Shown here: piece by piece, positions 44,394-55,202 of the stretch | Layout: each line of letters begins with the position of its first letter | Numbering within the stretch: position 1 is the stretch's first letter | Source of the DNA: Pseudomonas sp. KU43P | GTDB taxonomy: Bacteria > Pseudomonadota > Gammaproteobacteria > Pseudomonadales > Pseudomonadaceae | DNA length: 64,000 nucleotides | Direction: 5' to 3' | Assembly: GCF_033095865.1 (NCBI RefSeq) | Contig: NZ_AP019365.1 | Span: 841,501-905,500 of the forward strand | The notes under the pieces: model-generated | The model's input: only the letters and a program-made list of their open reading frames with translations | Told to the model about the DNA's origin: nothing | Database searches by the model: none | Translations under genes and position numbers: made by a program

Positions 44394-45472
44394 AAGCGTC
44401 GCTGCTGAACAAACTGGACACGCTCCAGGACCGCTTCGAGGAACTCACCGCGCTGCTTGGTGACGCCGAAGTCATATCCGACCAGACCCGCTTCCGCGCC
44501 TATTCCCGCGAATACGCCGAAGTGGAGCCGGTGATGGCCGCCTATCAAGGCTGGCGCAAGGTGCAGGACGACCTTGAGGGGGCCCAGGCGCTGCTCAAGG
44601 ATGCCGACCCCGACCTGCGCGAAATGGCTGTGGAAGAAGTGCGCGAAGCCAAGGAGCAATTGGTCGGCCTGGAGTCGCAGCTGCAGCGCATGCTGCTGCC
44701 CAAAGACCCCAATGACGGTCGCAATGTGTTCCTGGAAATTCGCGCCGGCACCGGTGGCGACGAGGCAGCGATCTTCTCCGGCGACCTGTTCCGCATGTAT
44801 TCGCGCTACGCCGAGCGGCGTGGCTGGCGCCTGGAGATTCTCTCGGAGAACGAAGGCGAGCACGGCGGTTATAAAGAGATCATTGCCCGCGTCGAAGGCG
44901 ACAGTGTGTACGGCAAGCTCAAATTCGAATCCGGAGCTCACCGTGTGCAGCGAGTCCCGGAGACCGAGTCCCAGGGCCGTATCCATACCTCGGCGTGCAC
45001 CGTGGCGGTGCTGCCTGAGCCTGACGAGCAGGTGGCGATCGAGATCAACCCGGCCGACCTGCGCGTGGACACCTACCGCGCCTCCGGCGCCGGCGGGCAG
45101 CACGTCAACAAGACCGACTCGGCGATCCGCATCACCCACCTGCCCACCGGCATCGTGGTGGAGTGCCAGGAAGAACGCTCGCAGCACAAGAACCGTGCGC
45201 GTGCCATGTCCTGGCTGTCGGCCAAGCTCAACGACATGCAGACCAGCGCCGCGCAGAACGCCATCGCCAGCGAGCGCAAGCTGCTGGTGGGCTCCGGCGA
45301 CCGCTCCGAGCGCATTCGTACCTACAACTATCCACAGGGCCGGGTCACCGATCACCGTATCAACCTGACCTTGTACTCCCTCGACGACATACTCGCCGGT
45401 GGCGTGGACGCCGTAATCGAACCCTTGCTGGCCGAATACCAGGCCGACCAACTGGCCGCCCTGGGGGACTGA
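44390..45472 (+). CDS. prfA: Peptide chain release factor 1
   Basis: A 360-residue class-I release factor for UAA and UAG. The GGQ catalytic loop is [19 protein letters not shown], and the codon-reading PxT region and acidic domain 1 are present. It is methylated on the GGQ glutamine by PrmC, encoded next. Its TGA shares its last base with the prmC ATG. Confidence 0.97.
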   Translation: MKASLLNKLDTLQDRFEELTALLGDAEVISDQTRFRAYSREYAEVEPVMAAYQGWRKVQDDLEGAQALLKDADPDLREMAVEEVREAKEQLVGLESQLQRMLLPKDPNDGRNVFLEIRAGTGGDEAAIFSGDLFRMYSRYAERRGWRLEILSENEGEHGGYKEIIARVEGDSVYGKLKFESGAHRVQRVPETESQGRIHTSACTVAVLPEPDEQVAIEINPADLRVDTYRASGAGGQHVNKTDSAIRITHLPTGIVVECQEERSQHKNRARAMSWLSAKLNDMQTSAAQNAIASERKLLVGSGDRSERIRTYNYPQGRVTDHRINLTLYSLDDILAGGVDAVIEPLLAEYQADQLAALGD

Positions 45473-46302
45473 TGACCATCATCGCCAGCTTGCTGCGCAA
45501 CGCGCAGTTGCCAGACTCGCCGACCGAGCGCCTGGATGCCGAACTGCTGCTGGCCGCCGCCATCGGCAAGACGCGCAGCTACCTGCACACCTGGCCTGAA
45601 CGTATCGTCAGCAGCGAAGATGCCGAAACGTTCGCCAGCTACCTGGCGCGACGCCGTGGCGGCGAGCCGGTTGCCTACATCCTGGGGCAGCAGGGTTTCT
45701 GGAAGCTTGACCTGGAGGTCGCGCCCCACACGCTGATTCCTCGACCCGACACCGAGTTGCTGGTCGAGACGGCGCTCGAACTGCAGCCGGCAACGCCCGC
45801 GCGGGTGCTCGATCTGGGCACAGGCACCGGCGCCATTGCACTGGCCCTGGCCAGCGAGCGCCCGGCCTGGCAGGTAACTGCGGTAGACCGGGTGGAGGAA
45901 GCAGTGGCCCTGGCCGAGCGCAATCGGCACCGCCTGGGCCTGGGCAACGCTCAAGTGTTGGCCAGCCACTGGTTCGGCAGCCTGGCTGGGCAGCGCTATG
46001 ACATGATTCTGAGCAACCCGCCCTACATTGCCGCCGCAGACCCGCACCTTGTCGCGGGTGATGTGCGCTTCGAGCCGAGTAGTGCGCTGGTGGCCGGAGT
46101 GGATGGCCTGGACGACCTGCGCTTGATCGTCAGCCAGGCGCCACAATACCTGTTGCCAGGTGGCTGGTTGCTGCTCGAACATGGTTACGACCAAGCGCCG
46201 GCCGTGCGTGAGCTGCTGGCCGGGCAGGGTTTCATCGAGGTTGCCAGCCGCATGGACCTTGGCGGCCATGAACGTATTTCCTTGGGGCGTTTGCTATGTT
46301 GA
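45472..46302 (+). CDS. prmC: Release factor glutamine methyltransferase
   Basis: A 276-residue SAM-dependent N5-glutamine methyltransferase. The SAM site is VLDLGTGTGAIALALASERP and the catalytic motif is LSNPPYIAA. It modifies the GGQ glutamine of release factors 1 and 2. The start at 45472 overlaps the prfA stop by one base; the same frame is open further upstream inside prfA but is not coding there. Confidence 0.96.
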   Translation: MTIIASLLRNAQLPDSPTERLDAELLLAAAIGKTRSYLHTWPERIVSSEDAETFASYLARRRGGEPVAYILGQQGFWKLDLEVAPHTLIPRPDTELLVETALELQPATPARVLDLGTGTGAIALALASERPAWQVTAVDRVEEAVALAERNRHRLGLGNAQVLASHWFGSLAGQRYDMILSNPPYIAAADPHLVAGDVRFEPSSALVAGVDGLDDLRLIVSQAPQYLLPGGWLLLEHGYDQAPAVRELLAGQGFIEVASRMDLGGHERISLGRLLC

Positions 46303-47051
46303 GCGATCAGGAACTGTTGCGTTACAGCCGGCAGATTCTGCTGGCACAGGTGGACATCGACGGCCAGCTGCGGCTCAAGCGCAGCAAGGCACTGATCGTC
46401 GGCCTGGGCGGCCTCGGCTCGCCGGTGGCGCTGTACCTGGCAGCGGCAGGGGTGGGCGAGCTGCACCTGGCCGACTTCGACACCGTCGACCTGACCAACC
46501 TGCAGCGCCAGGTCATGCATGACAGCGACAGTGTCGGCATGACCAAGGTCGATTCGGCGTTGCAGCGCCTGCAGGCGATCAACCCCGAGATCAACCTGGT
46601 GGCTCATCGCCAGGCACTGGACGAAGACACCCTGGCCGCTGCCGTGTCGGCGGTGGACCTGGTGCTGGACTGCTCCGACAACTTCTCCACTCGCGAGGCG
46701 GTCAACGCGGCCTGCTTCGCCAAGGGCAAGCCGCTGGTCAGCGGCGCCGCGATCCGCCTCGAAGGGCAGCTTTCGGTGTTCGACCCACGGCGTGACTACA
46801 GCCCCTGCTACCACTGCCTGTATGGCCACGGTAGTGAAGCCGAGCTGACCTGCAGCGAGGCTGGCGTGATCGGCCCGCTGGTCGGCCTGGTCGGCAGCCT
46901 GCAGGCGCTGGAGGCGATGAAGTTGCTGGCGGGTTTCGGCGAGCCTTTGGTGGGCCGCCTGCTGCTGATCGATGCCCTCGGCACCCGCCTGCGTGAGCTG
47001 CGGGTCAAGCGTGATCCGGCCTGTGCCGTTTGCGGCCAGCGTGATGCTTGA
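46296..47051 (+). CDS. moeB: Molybdopterin-synthase adenylyltransferase
   Basis: A 251-residue E1-like enzyme that adenylates the C-terminus of MoaD. The ATP-binding motif is [17 protein letters not shown], with [14 protein letters not shown]. Zinc cysteines appear as PCYHC and CAVC. There is no rhodanese domain. It overlaps prmC by seven bases and murI by eight. Confidence 0.93.
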   Translation: MLSDQELLRYSRQILLAQVDIDGQLRLKRSKALIVGLGGLGSPVALYLAAAGVGELHLADFDTVDLTNLQRQVMHDSDSVGMTKVDSALQRLQAINPEINLVAHRQALDEDTLAAAVSAVDLVLDCSDNFSTREAVNAACFAKGKPLVSGAAIRLEGQLSVFDPRRDYSPCYHCLYGHGSEAELTCSEAGVIGPLVGLVGSLQALEAMKLLAGFGEPLVGRLLLIDALGTRLRELRVKRDPACAVCGQRDA

Positions 47052-47841
47052 GCGTTCGGCGCCGGTCGGCGTGATGGACTCGGGGGTTGGCGGTTTGTCG
47101 GTCCTCGCCGAGATCCAGCGGCTGCTGCCCAACGAATCGCTGCTCTACGTGGCTGACTGTGGCCATGTGCCGTATGGTGAGAAGTCTCCCGACTATATCC
47201 GACAGCGTTGCCGACGCATTGCCGAGTTCTTCCAGGCGCAAGGCGCCAAGGCTCTGGTTCTGGCGTGCAATACGGCAACGGTGGCGGCAGCGGCGGATTT
47301 GCGTGAGCTGTACCCCGACTGGCCGTTGGTGGGTATGGAGCCCGCCGTCAAGCCCGCTGCCGCTGCTACCCGTTCCGGCGTGGTGGGCGTGCTGGCTACG
47401 ACGGGTACGTTGCAAAGTGCCAAGTTCGCCGCCTTGCTCGACCGTTTCGCCAACGATGTGCAGGTGATCACCCAGCCTTGCCCTGGTTTGGTCGAGTTGA
47501 TCGAGACTGGGGACTTGAGTAGCGAGCCGTTGCGTCAGCTGCTCCAAGGTTATGTACAACCGCTGTTGGCTGCCGGTTGTGACACCCTGATCCTCGGTTG
47601 CACCCACTACCCCTTCCTGCGCCCACTGCTGGCGACGATGGTGCCCGCGGATGTGGCGATCATCGACACTGGCGCCGCTGTGGCGCGGCAGCTGCAACGC
47701 TTGCTGGCCGCGCGCGACCTGCTGGCCCAAGGGCCCGCGCGCGCGGCAGCGTTCTGGAGCAGTGCCGCCCCCGAGTCACTGAGCAGCATTCTGCCGGCGT
47801 TGTGGCATGAGGCGAGCCCTGTCTCGCCGTTTCAGCAGTAA
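47044..47841 (+). CDS. murI: Glutamate racemase
   Basis: A 265-residue racemase supplying D-glutamate for peptidoglycan. The two catalytic cysteines lie in [13 protein letters not shown] and [13 protein letters not shown], with the N-terminal [13 protein letters not shown] and [14 protein letters not shown] start at ATG 47044, inside the end of moeB, because the longer frame is the moeB C-terminus read out of frame. Confidence 0.95.
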   Translation: MLERSAPVGVMDSGVGGLSVLAEIQRLLPNESLLYVADCGHVPYGEKSPDYIRQRCRRIAEFFQAQGAKALVLACNTATVAAAADLRELYPDWPLVGMEPAVKPAAAATRSGVVGVLATTGTLQSAKFAALLDRFANDVQVITQPCPGLVELIETGDLSSEPLRQLLQGYVQPLLAAGCDTLILGCTHYPFLRPLLATMVPADVAIIDTGAAVARQLQRLLAARDLLAQGPARAAAFWSSAAPESLSSILPALWHEASPVSPFQQ

Positions 47842-47878
47842 CACCAGGCGCCAGGCAGTGAACCTGCCGCGTGGGTTG

Positions 47879-48577
47879 TCAGCGCGACAACGGCCATAGA
47901 ACGCTCAGGTCCAATACCTCCAGCACCAGTTCCGGCTCACGCAGTGGTAAGCGCTGCAGAAGCTCCTCTGCCGCACTCTGCGGCGTCCAGGCTTCTGGGG
48001 CGGCCTGTGCCGCAGTCACGGGGGTCTTGAGTGATTGCGGGGCTACCACGGTCAGGGCAATACCCCATCCTTCCAACGCTTCGCGCTCTTCGCGCAGCCA
48101 CTGGGGCATGTTGTTCCAGCCCGCGGTGACTTGCGTCGGTGCATGGAGCTGCAAGGCCGAATAGCGGTTGAAGATGGCCATCACCTGCGGTGACTTACCC
48201 TTTGCCAGCAACGGCAAGACCTTCGCCAGGCAGTTTTCGCCAGCCAATTGGTTGCTGCTGACGATGCTTTCGAACAGTTCGTCGTCCGGCATATCGTCAG
48301 CCAGGTAATCACTGGTGCCCGCATTGATGATCAGGCTGTCCAGGGATCCCCAGGCATCACAAAGCTGCTGGCAAGCACTGCTTGCCTGCTCCTCATCATG
48401 CAGTTGCCAGGGCAGGCGCAACAGCTTGCGGCCATGACGTGATGCCAATGCATCCAATGCAGTGTCATCCTTTGCGCTTGCGGCTACTTGATGGCCTTGG
48501 TCGAGCAACCGTTCAACCAAGGCCAGACCTAGTCCATTGGTCGCCCCCGTAACCCAGAAACTTCGTGAGTTAATCAA
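47879..48577 (-). CDS. SDR-family protein lacking the catalytic Tyr-Lys pair
   Basis: A 232-residue Rossmann protein of the short-chain dehydrogenase type. The cofactor motif VTGATNGLGLALVERLL and the NAG motif (LIINAGTSDYL) are present. Where YxxxK is expected the sequence reads HAPTQVTAGWNN, with no Tyr or Lys pair, so classical SDR catalysis is doubtful. The start is a TTG overlapping the phrB stop (TTGA), and no ATG or GTG lies nearby. It ends the putative light-responsive operon. Confidence 0.75.
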   Translation of the reverse strand: MINSRSFWVTGATNGLGLALVERLLDQGHQVAASAKDDTALDALASRHGRKLLRLPWQLHDEEQASSACQQLCDAWGSLDSLIINAGTSDYLADDMPDDELFESIVSSNQLAGENCLAKVLPLLAKGKSPQVMAIFNRYSALQLHAPTQVTAGWNNMPQWLREEREALEGWGIALTVVAPQSLKTPVTAAQAAPEAWTPQSAAEELLQRLPLREPELVLEVLDLSVLWPLSR

Positions 48578-50016
48578 GATACTGCCCTCTGCTCCTGTCG
48601 ACGCGGGAGGTTTTTGAAAGCCTCCAGTGCGCGCTGACGACTACTTCCAAGATCGACGATTGGACTGTGATAGCTATTAATAGACAAAAGATCGGCCGAC
48701 TTCACTGGCTGATGAATAGTTTTATTATCGAGTACCCTCAATTCTGGTAACCAATGGCGGATAAAACGCCCCTGTGGGTCGAAGCGCTGCGACTGTGAAA
48801 CCGGGTTGAACAACCGGAAATAGGGCACGGCGTCGGTGCCGGTGGAGGCGCTCCACTGCCAGCCGCCATTGTTGGCAGCCAGATCGCCGTCTATCAGGTG
48901 GCGCATGAAATGGCGCTCGCCCTGGCGCCAGTCGATCAGCAGGTTCTTGCTGAGGAACATGGCCACGACCATGCGCAGGCGGTTGTGCATCCACCCGGTG
49001 TGCAGCAACTGGCGCATGGCCGCATCGATGATCGGGAAACCGGTGCGCCCTTCTTTCCAGGCCTGCAGATCCTCGGGCGCATCGCGCCAAGGCAGGGCCT
49101 CGGTATGCGCGCGGAACGCACGGTGCCGTGATACCTGTGGATAACCCTGCAGGATGTGCTTGTAGAACTCGCGCCACAGCAACTCGTTTATCCAGGTCTG
49201 GATGCCGCTGCTGCCGCTGTCGAACTCGCCCTGGTTGCTGGCCAGCGCGGCGTGCAGGCATTGTCGGGGCGAAATCACGCCAGCGGCGAGGTAAGCCGAG
49301 AGCTGGCTGGTGCCTGGCTCGGCGGGTAGATCGCGCAGATGCTGGTAATTCTCCACGGTGTCGTCGAGAAAACGTGCAAGTCGCGCTTGGGCTTCTTCTT
49401 CCCCGGCGGGCCAGTGCTCGCTGAGGGCGCGCGGCGGCTTGTCGAAACCTTCGATATGTTGCGGGATCGGGTCGCTGCTGATGTTCAGTGGCGCTTGCGG
49501 TTTCACCTGTGGGGCCAGTGCGGGCAGGCTTCGGTGCAGGTGCTCCAGGCAGGCTTTCTTGAACTGGCTGAACACTTGGAAGTAGTCGCCGGCGCGGGTC
49601 AGGATGGTGCCGGGGCGAAACAGCAACTGGTCCAGGTAGCTATGGGCCTGGATGCCGGATGCTTCCAAGCGGTCCCGAGTGGCCTGGTCGCGCAGGTTCT
49701 CGTCGATGCCGTATTCATCGTTCCAGTGCACAGCTTCGATGGCGTGCTGACGGCAGACCTCGAGTACGCAGGAAGCGGCTTGGTCCCAGGTATCGATCTT
49801 GCGGATCAGCAGTGGGATATTGAGCGTGTCCAGCGAATGGCGCAGATCGCGTAGGTTGCGCAGCCAGAAGTCGATCTTGCACGCCGCGTCGTCATGGGCC
49901 TGCCACTGGCCCGGGCTGGCCAGCCACAAGGCCACTACCGGGCCGCGCTCGGCGGCGGCGCTCAGAGCGGTGTTGTCGTCGATGCGCAGGTCAGTGCGCA
50001 GCCAGATCAATTGCAT
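48574..50016 (-). CDS. phrB: Deoxyribodipyrimidine photolyase
   Basis: A 480-residue class-I CPD photolyase that repairs UV dimers using blue light. The N-terminal antenna domain begins LIWLRTDLRIDDNTALSAA. The FAD domain shows WINELLWREFYKHIL, RTGFPIIDAAMRQLLHTGWM, MHNRLRMVVAMFLSKNLLID and NNGGWQWSASTGTDAVPYFR. It overlaps the MerR-type regulator gene by ten bases, in an operon typical of light-induced genes. Confidence 0.95.
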   Translation of the reverse strand: MQLIWLRTDLRIDDNTALSAAAERGPVVALWLASPGQWQAHDDAACKIDFWLRNLRDLRHSLDTLNIPLLIRKIDTWDQAASCVLEVCRQHAIEAVHWNDEYGIDENLRDQATRDRLEASGIQAHSYLDQLLFRPGTILTRAGDYFQVFSQFKKACLEHLHRSLPALAPQVKPQAPLNISSDPIPQHIEGFDKPPRALSEHWPAGEEEAQARLARFLDDTVENYQHLRDLPAEPGTSQLSAYLAAGVISPRQCLHAALASNQGEFDSGSSGIQTWINELLWREFYKHILQGYPQVSRHRAFRAHTEALPWRDAPEDLQAWKEGRTGFPIIDAAMRQLLHTGWMHNRLRMVVAMFLSKNLLIDWRQGERHFMRHLIDGDLAANNGGWQWSASTGTDAVPYFRLFNPVSQSQRFDPQGRFIRHWLPELRVLDNKTIHQPVKSADLLSINSYHSPIVDLGSSRQRALEAFKNLPRRQEQRAVS

Positions 50017-50906
50017 GGAGAGGTCGTCTCGGCAGGCTGGGGTTGAGGATGTTGCAGCACACGCAATGCTGCTTGTGGAGTATCGAACAGATACAAATCG
50101 GGAAGTTCGAGCGCTTGCAACTGAGCCTGATGAATGGCAACCGTGGCCCCTCCGATCAGCTTCACCCCGTTTATCCCTTGGAGGGTGTGCTGCAACGCTT
50201 TGGCGTCGATACGCGGGCCCAGGTGCAGCAGCAGCGCCCGGGGCCGTAAGGCATTGGCGGCGCGCTGCAGCAGCGCGCCACTGACGGGTTGTTCAAGGAT
50301 TTCAACAGGTATGCCGTTGCTGCTCAGCAGCCAGGCACACAGCCACAGGCTCGGGTCGAAGGGGTGCTCGGCATCTTCGGCGAGCAGCACCGCAGGCCCT
50401 TGCAGCAGCAGGTTGTCGTGGTAGACCCGTGCGCCCAGTTTGCTGCGCAACCAGGTGTGGAAAAACACTTGCTCAAGCTGTGCATTGAAATACGTTCGCC
50501 AACGCAGTGCCAAACGGTCCAGCAACGGCAATAGAAGCTGCTCGCACAGGGTAATGGCGGGGTAGAGCGCCATGGCTTGGTTGAGTTGCTGGTCCAGGGT
50601 GCGCAGGGAAAGGCTGGCGATGGCCTCGATGAGCTGCGACTGACGATCCTGCCAATCGCCCTGGGGCGCCATGGTGGTCGGCTTGTCCAGCAAGTCGCGC
50701 ACCTGGCCCACCGAGGCGCCACGCTGCAGCCAGGCGAGAATCGCTTCAACCCGCTCGACCTGATCGCTTGGGTAGAGACGATGGCCCTTGGCGGTACGTT
50801 GCGGTTTGAGCAAACCATAGCGCCGCTCCCAGGCGCGCAGGGTCACCGGATTCACGCCCGTGCGCCGCGCCAGTTCGCCGATGGGCAGCAGTTCATCAGA
50901 CCGCAT
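50007..50906 (-). CDS. MerR-family regulator of LitR/CarH type
   Basis: A 299-residue protein with an N-terminal MerR winged helix (PIGELARRTGVNPVTLRAWE, RRYGLLKPQRTAKGHRLYPS). The long C-terminal part resembles the B12-binding light-sensor region of CarH/LitR (LLLPLLDRLALRWRTYFNAQ; SNGIPVEILEQPVSGALLQR). I see no canonical B12 signature DxHxxG, which would fit the class II LitR proteins described in P. putida that rely on partner photosensors. It lies between the DUF523 gene and phrB and overlaps both. It is the likely regulator of this operon. Confidence 0.85.
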   Translation of the reverse strand: MRSDELLPIGELARRTGVNPVTLRAWERRYGLLKPQRTAKGHRLYPSDQVERVEAILAWLQRGASVGQVRDLLDKPTTMAPQGDWQDRQSQLIEAIASLSLRTLDQQLNQAMALYPAITLCEQLLLPLLDRLALRWRTYFNAQLEQVFFHTWLRSKLGARVYHDNLLLQGPAVLLAEDAEHPFDPSLWLCAWLLSSNGIPVEILEQPVSGALLQRAANALRPRALLLHLGPRIDAKALQHTLQGINGVKLIGGATVAIHQAQLQALELPDLYLFDTPQAALRVLQHPQPQPAETTSPCN

Positions 50907-51864
50907 TGCGCAGCCCCAGCGTGTCGGGATGTGGTTGCAGGTAGGCCTGTTGTTCCAGGTAGGGGTCTGGGTGTATGCGCAGATAGTGCTTGAGCAAGGT
51001 CAGTGGCACCACCAAGGGCACAATCCCTTGTTGGTACTGGTTGATGGTGTGCTGCAGCTCGGCCTTGTCCTGTTGCGTCAGGGCATCTTTGAAATAGCCA
51101 CTCAAGTGCTGCAACACGTTGCCATGGGTGCCTCGGCTGGCGCATCGGCGCAGGGCCTGCATCAGCTGGCTGAAATAGCGTGCCCCGAGTAATTTCGGGT
51201 CGTCGTCCCGGCTCATGCTGCCGAGCAGGCGCCCCAGTTGGCGATAGGCCTGCGGGTTGTTGGCCATCAGCATGTACTTGTAGCGTGAGTGGAAACGCAC
51301 CAGCGCCCCGCGGCTAATGCCTTCCTTCAGCAAACGCTGCCAGTCGGCGTAGGCGTAGACGCGGCTGATGAAGTTTTCCCGCAGTACCGGGTCATGCAGG
51401 CGGCCTTCTTCCTCCACCGGTAGGTCGGGGCGCAGGGCGCAGAATGCAGCCGCGTAGGCACCAGTGCCGCCTTGCGCTGCGGGGTGGCCGTTGTCCTGGT
51501 AGACCTTCACCCGCTCCAGGCCGCAGGAGGGCGATTTTTGCATGAAGATATAGCCGCAGATGTCATCCAGTTCGCCGGCCATCTGCTCGCCGTACTGCTG
51601 CAGTGGGGCTGTCACATCCAGGTCGGGGTTGCGCGTGCCAACCACTGCAGGATGCTCAGGGTTGCCGATCAGCCGTATTGGGTCGCGAGGGATGCCCAGG
51701 CCAATGGCTACCTCAGGGCATACCGGCCGCCATTCGAAGTGCGCTTCCAATTGCTCGCGGCACAGGTCGGAGGCCTTGTGCCCGCCGTTGTAGCGCACGC
51801 TGTGCCCAGTCAGGCAGGCGCTGATGGCGATGCGAGGCTTGGGGTTGTCGGCGACGTCGGGCAT
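50896..51864 (-). CDS. DUF523/DUF1722 (YbgA-like) protein
   Basis: A 322-residue fusion of an N-terminal DUF523 domain (ISACLTGHSVRYNGGHKASD, FMQKSPSCGLERVKVYQDNG) and a C-terminal DUF1722/YbgA domain (HSRYKYMLMANNPQAYRQLG, TINQYQQGIVPLVVPLTLLK). The biochemical role is not established to my knowledge; neighbours are often photolyase and light-response genes. I start at ATG 51864 with CGGAG upstream. It is first of the operon with the regulator, phrB and the SDR gene. Confidence 0.85.
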   Translation of the reverse strand: MPDVADNPKPRIAISACLTGHSVRYNGGHKASDLCREQLEAHFEWRPVCPEVAIGLGIPRDPIRLIGNPEHPAVVGTRNPDLDVTAPLQQYGEQMAGELDDICGYIFMQKSPSCGLERVKVYQDNGHPAAQGGTGAYAAAFCALRPDLPVEEEGRLHDPVLRENFISRVYAYADWQRLLKEGISRGALVRFHSRYKYMLMANNPQAYRQLGRLLGSMSRDDDPKLLGARYFSQLMQALRRCASRGTHGNVLQHLSGYFKDALTQQDKAELQHTINQYQQGIVPLVVPLTLLKHYLRIHPDPYLEQQAYLQPHPDTLGLRNAV

Positions 51865-51876
51865 GGCTATCTCCGA

Positions 51877-51916
51877 AATAAACTTGTACAAGAACGAAGG
51901 CGTGTACAAGTTTATT
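51877..51916. promoter_or_regulatory. Putative LitR-type operator 1
   Basis: A perfect 14-bp inverted repeat, AATAAACTTGTACA and TGTACAAGTTTATT, is separated by 12 bases. It ends about a dozen bases before the DUF523 gene start and so overlaps its promoter or leader. The TGTACA-N12-TGTACA core is the type of site bound by CarH/LitR regulators. Confidence 0.7.
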
Positions 51917-51972
51917 CCAACATAGCTGCAAACTTATGCAAGCAATATTTTCTGTATAGCTTTGCGTGCCGA

Positions 51973-52998
<1,026 letters not shown>

Positions 52999-53005
52999 TC
53001 AGGCA

Positions 53006-53038
53006 AACCTGTACAATGCACAATGTTTGTATAAGGTT
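53006..53038. promoter_or_regulatory. Putative LitR-type operator 2
   Basis: AACCTGTACA and TGTATAAGGTT form an imperfect inverted repeat whose TGTACA and TGTATA cores are exactly 12 bases apart, as in operator 1. It lies between the divergent renalase-like gene (start 52959) and the epimerase gene (start 53146) and could control both. Confidence 0.65.
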
Positions 53039-53145
53039 ATTCCGCTTATAGGGCAGCTTGGCCTATGTTTATCCGAGAGCGTTTGGTTAAAAAAGTGCCT
53101 TGTTGTTAAAAATAGACCATCGCCGCACTCTGCGAGGACACAGCC

Positions 53146-54051
53146 ATGCATATATTGCTGACAGGCGGTACCGGCTTGATTGGCCAGCACCTGTGCCAGT
53201 TCTGGCTCGGCCAGGGCCATCGGATCAGTGTGTGGAGTCGGCGCCCTGAACAGGTGCCACGCTTGTGTGGCAGGGGCGTGCGGGGCATTGCGCAATTGCA
53301 GGAGCTGGCAGCGGACGACCCGGTCGATGCCGTTATCAACCTGGCGGGTGCACCCATTGCAGACAGGCCCTGGACGGCGGCTCGTCGCCAGTTGCTATGG
53401 GCCAGTCGCATTACCCTCACCGAACAGTTGCTGGCCTGGCTGGAAAGCCGTGAGCAGCGACCGCACGTGCTGGTTTCCGGTTCCGCCGTGGGTTGGTACG
53501 GCGATGGTGGCGAGCGTGAGCTGACCGAGGCATCGCAGCCCGTGCGGGAAGATTTTGCCAGCCAGTTGTGCATCGCCTGGGAGGAAACTGCCCAGCGCGC
53601 GCAAGGCTTTGGTATTCGCGTGGTGCTGGTGCGTACCGGGTTGGTCCTGGCCAGCGATGGCGGCTTTTTGTCGCGCCTGCGCCTGCCGTTCAAGCTGGGG
53701 CTGGGTGGGCCCTTGGGCGATGGGCGGCAGTGGATGCCCTGGGTTCATATAGACGACCAGGTCGCCCTGATTGATTTTCTCTTGCACCACAAGGATGCCA
53801 GCGGTCCTTATAATGCCTGCGCGCCAGAGCCGGTGCGCAACCGCGAGTTCGCCAAGCGCCTGGGCCGCGCCCTGCATCGCCCGGTGTTCATGCCCATGCC
53901 TGGGCTGCTGCTCAAGGCGGGGCTTGGCGAGCTGTCGACGCTGTTGCTCGGCGGCCAGCGGGCGCGCCCGGTACGCTTGTTGGCAGCAGGCTTCACCTTC
54001 CGCTTCAACGATCTGCAATCGGCCCTGGACAGCCTGTCCAGCCGCCTCTGA
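53146..54051 (+). CDS. TIGR01777-type NAD-dependent epimerase/dehydratase
   Basis: A 301-residue extended-SDR-like protein (YfcH/SULA type) with the N-terminal motif [35 protein letters not shown] and [19 protein letters not shown]. The C-terminal DUF1731 domain has [20 protein letters not shown]. The substrate is unknown. It begins 108 bases beyond the putative operator and is followed 14 bases later by hemH, so light-linked control of hemH is conceivable. Confidence 0.88.
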   Translation: MHILLTGGTGLIGQHLCQFWLGQGHRISVWSRRPEQVPRLCGRGVRGIAQLQELAADDPVDAVINLAGAPIADRPWTAARRQLLWASRITLTEQLLAWLESREQRPHVLVSGSAVGWYGDGGERELTEASQPVREDFASQLCIAWEETAQRAQGFGIRVVLVRTGLVLASDGGFLSRLRLPFKLGLGGPLGDGRQWMPWVHIDDQVALIDFLLHHKDASGPYNACAPEPVRNREFAKRLGRALHRPVFMPMPGLLLKAGLGELSTLLLGGQRARPVRLLAAGFTFRFNDLQSALDSLSSRL

Positions 54052-54064
54052 CATAGGACGCTGC

Positions 54065-55078
54065 ATGACCGATCACGCCCTGCTGCTGGTCAACCTGGGT
54101 TCCCCGGCCTCCACCTCGGTGGCCGATGTGCGCCGTTACCTCAACCAGTTCCTGATGGACCCTTACGTGATCGACCTGCCCTGGCCGGTTCGGCGTCTGC
54201 TGGTGTCGCTGATCCTGGTCAAGCGCCCGGAGCAGTCCGCGCATGCCTATGCCTCGATCTGGTGGGACGAAGGGTCGCCGTTGGTGGTACTGACCCGTCG
54301 TCTGCAGGCGGCGATGGTCGAACATTGGCCCCATGGCCCGGTGGAAGTCGCCATGCGCTATGGCGAACCGGCGTTGCCGGAGGTGCTCGCGCGCCTCGCT
54401 GCCCAAGGTGTACGCAAGGTCACCCTGGCACCGCTTTATCCACAGTTCGCCGACAGCACGGTGACCACGGTGGTGGCGCAGGCAAAGCAGGTGATTGCCG
54501 AACGCCAACTGCCGCTGCAGATGCGTGTGCTGCAACCGTTCTACGATCACCCCGAATACATCGAGGCGTTGGCCGCTAGTGCCAGGCCGTATCTGCAGCA
54601 GGACTACGATCACCTGCTGCTGAGCTTCCATGGCTTGCCGGAGCGGCACCTGAAGAAGCTCGACCCAACCGGCAAGCATGATTTCCAGGCTGCGGACTGC
54701 TGCAAGGACGCCAGCGCCGAGATGCGCGCGGTGTGCTACCGCGGCCAATGCCTGGCGACTGCCAAGGCCTTTGCGACGAAGATGGGCATACCGGATGGCA
54801 AGTGGTCGGTGTCGTTCCAGTCACGCCTGGGGCGGGCCAAGTGGATCGAGCCCTATACCGAAACGCGCCTGGACGAACTGGGCAAGGCTGGGGTGAAGAA
54901 GCTGCTGGTGATGTGCCCGGCGTTCGTGGCGGACTGCATCGAGACGCTCGAGGAGATTGGCGACCGGGGGAAGGAGCAGTTCATCGAGGCAGGGGGCGAG
55001 GAGCTGGTGCTGGTGCCGTGCCTGAATGATCATCCGCAGTGGGTGAGGGTGCTGGCGGGGATGTGCGAAAAGGTCTGA
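54065..55078 (+). CDS. hemH: Ferrochelatase
   Basis: A 337-residue enzyme inserting Fe2+ into protoporphyrin IX, the last step of heme synthesis. Features are [33 protein letters not shown], the metal-site histidine in [13 protein letters not shown], and the C-terminal [17 protein letters not shown]. The ATG at 54065 starts the family sequence. It follows the epimerase gene closely. Confidence 0.96.
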   Translation: MTDHALLLVNLGSPASTSVADVRRYLNQFLMDPYVIDLPWPVRRLLVSLILVKRPEQSAHAYASIWWDEGSPLVVLTRRLQAAMVEHWPHGPVEVAMRYGEPALPEVLARLAAQGVRKVTLAPLYPQFADSTVTTVVAQAKQVIAERQLPLQMRVLQPFYDHPEYIEALAASARPYLQQDYDHLLLSFHGLPERHLKKLDPTGKHDFQAADCCKDASAEMRAVCYRGQCLATAKAFATKMGIPDGKWSVSFQSRLGRAKWIEPYTETRLDELGKAGVKKLLVMCPAFVADCIETLEEIGDRGKEQFIEAGGEELVLVPCLNDHPQWVRVLAGMCEKV

Positions 55079-55092
55079 TCTTGAGGCGGCCC

Positions 55093-55163
55093 TATCGCCG
55101 GCAAGCCGGCTCCCACATTTCAAGGACTGTGCAGAACCTGTGGGAGCCGGCTTGCCGGCGATA
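55093..55163. repeat. REP pair (inverted)
   Basis: REP copies at 55093-55117 and 55139-55163 lie between the convergent ends of hemH and uraA. Confidence 0.92.
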
Positions 55164-55202
55164 GGGCCCGCGCGGGCTCTGCAAGACTGAAGCCCAGTTA
55201 CC

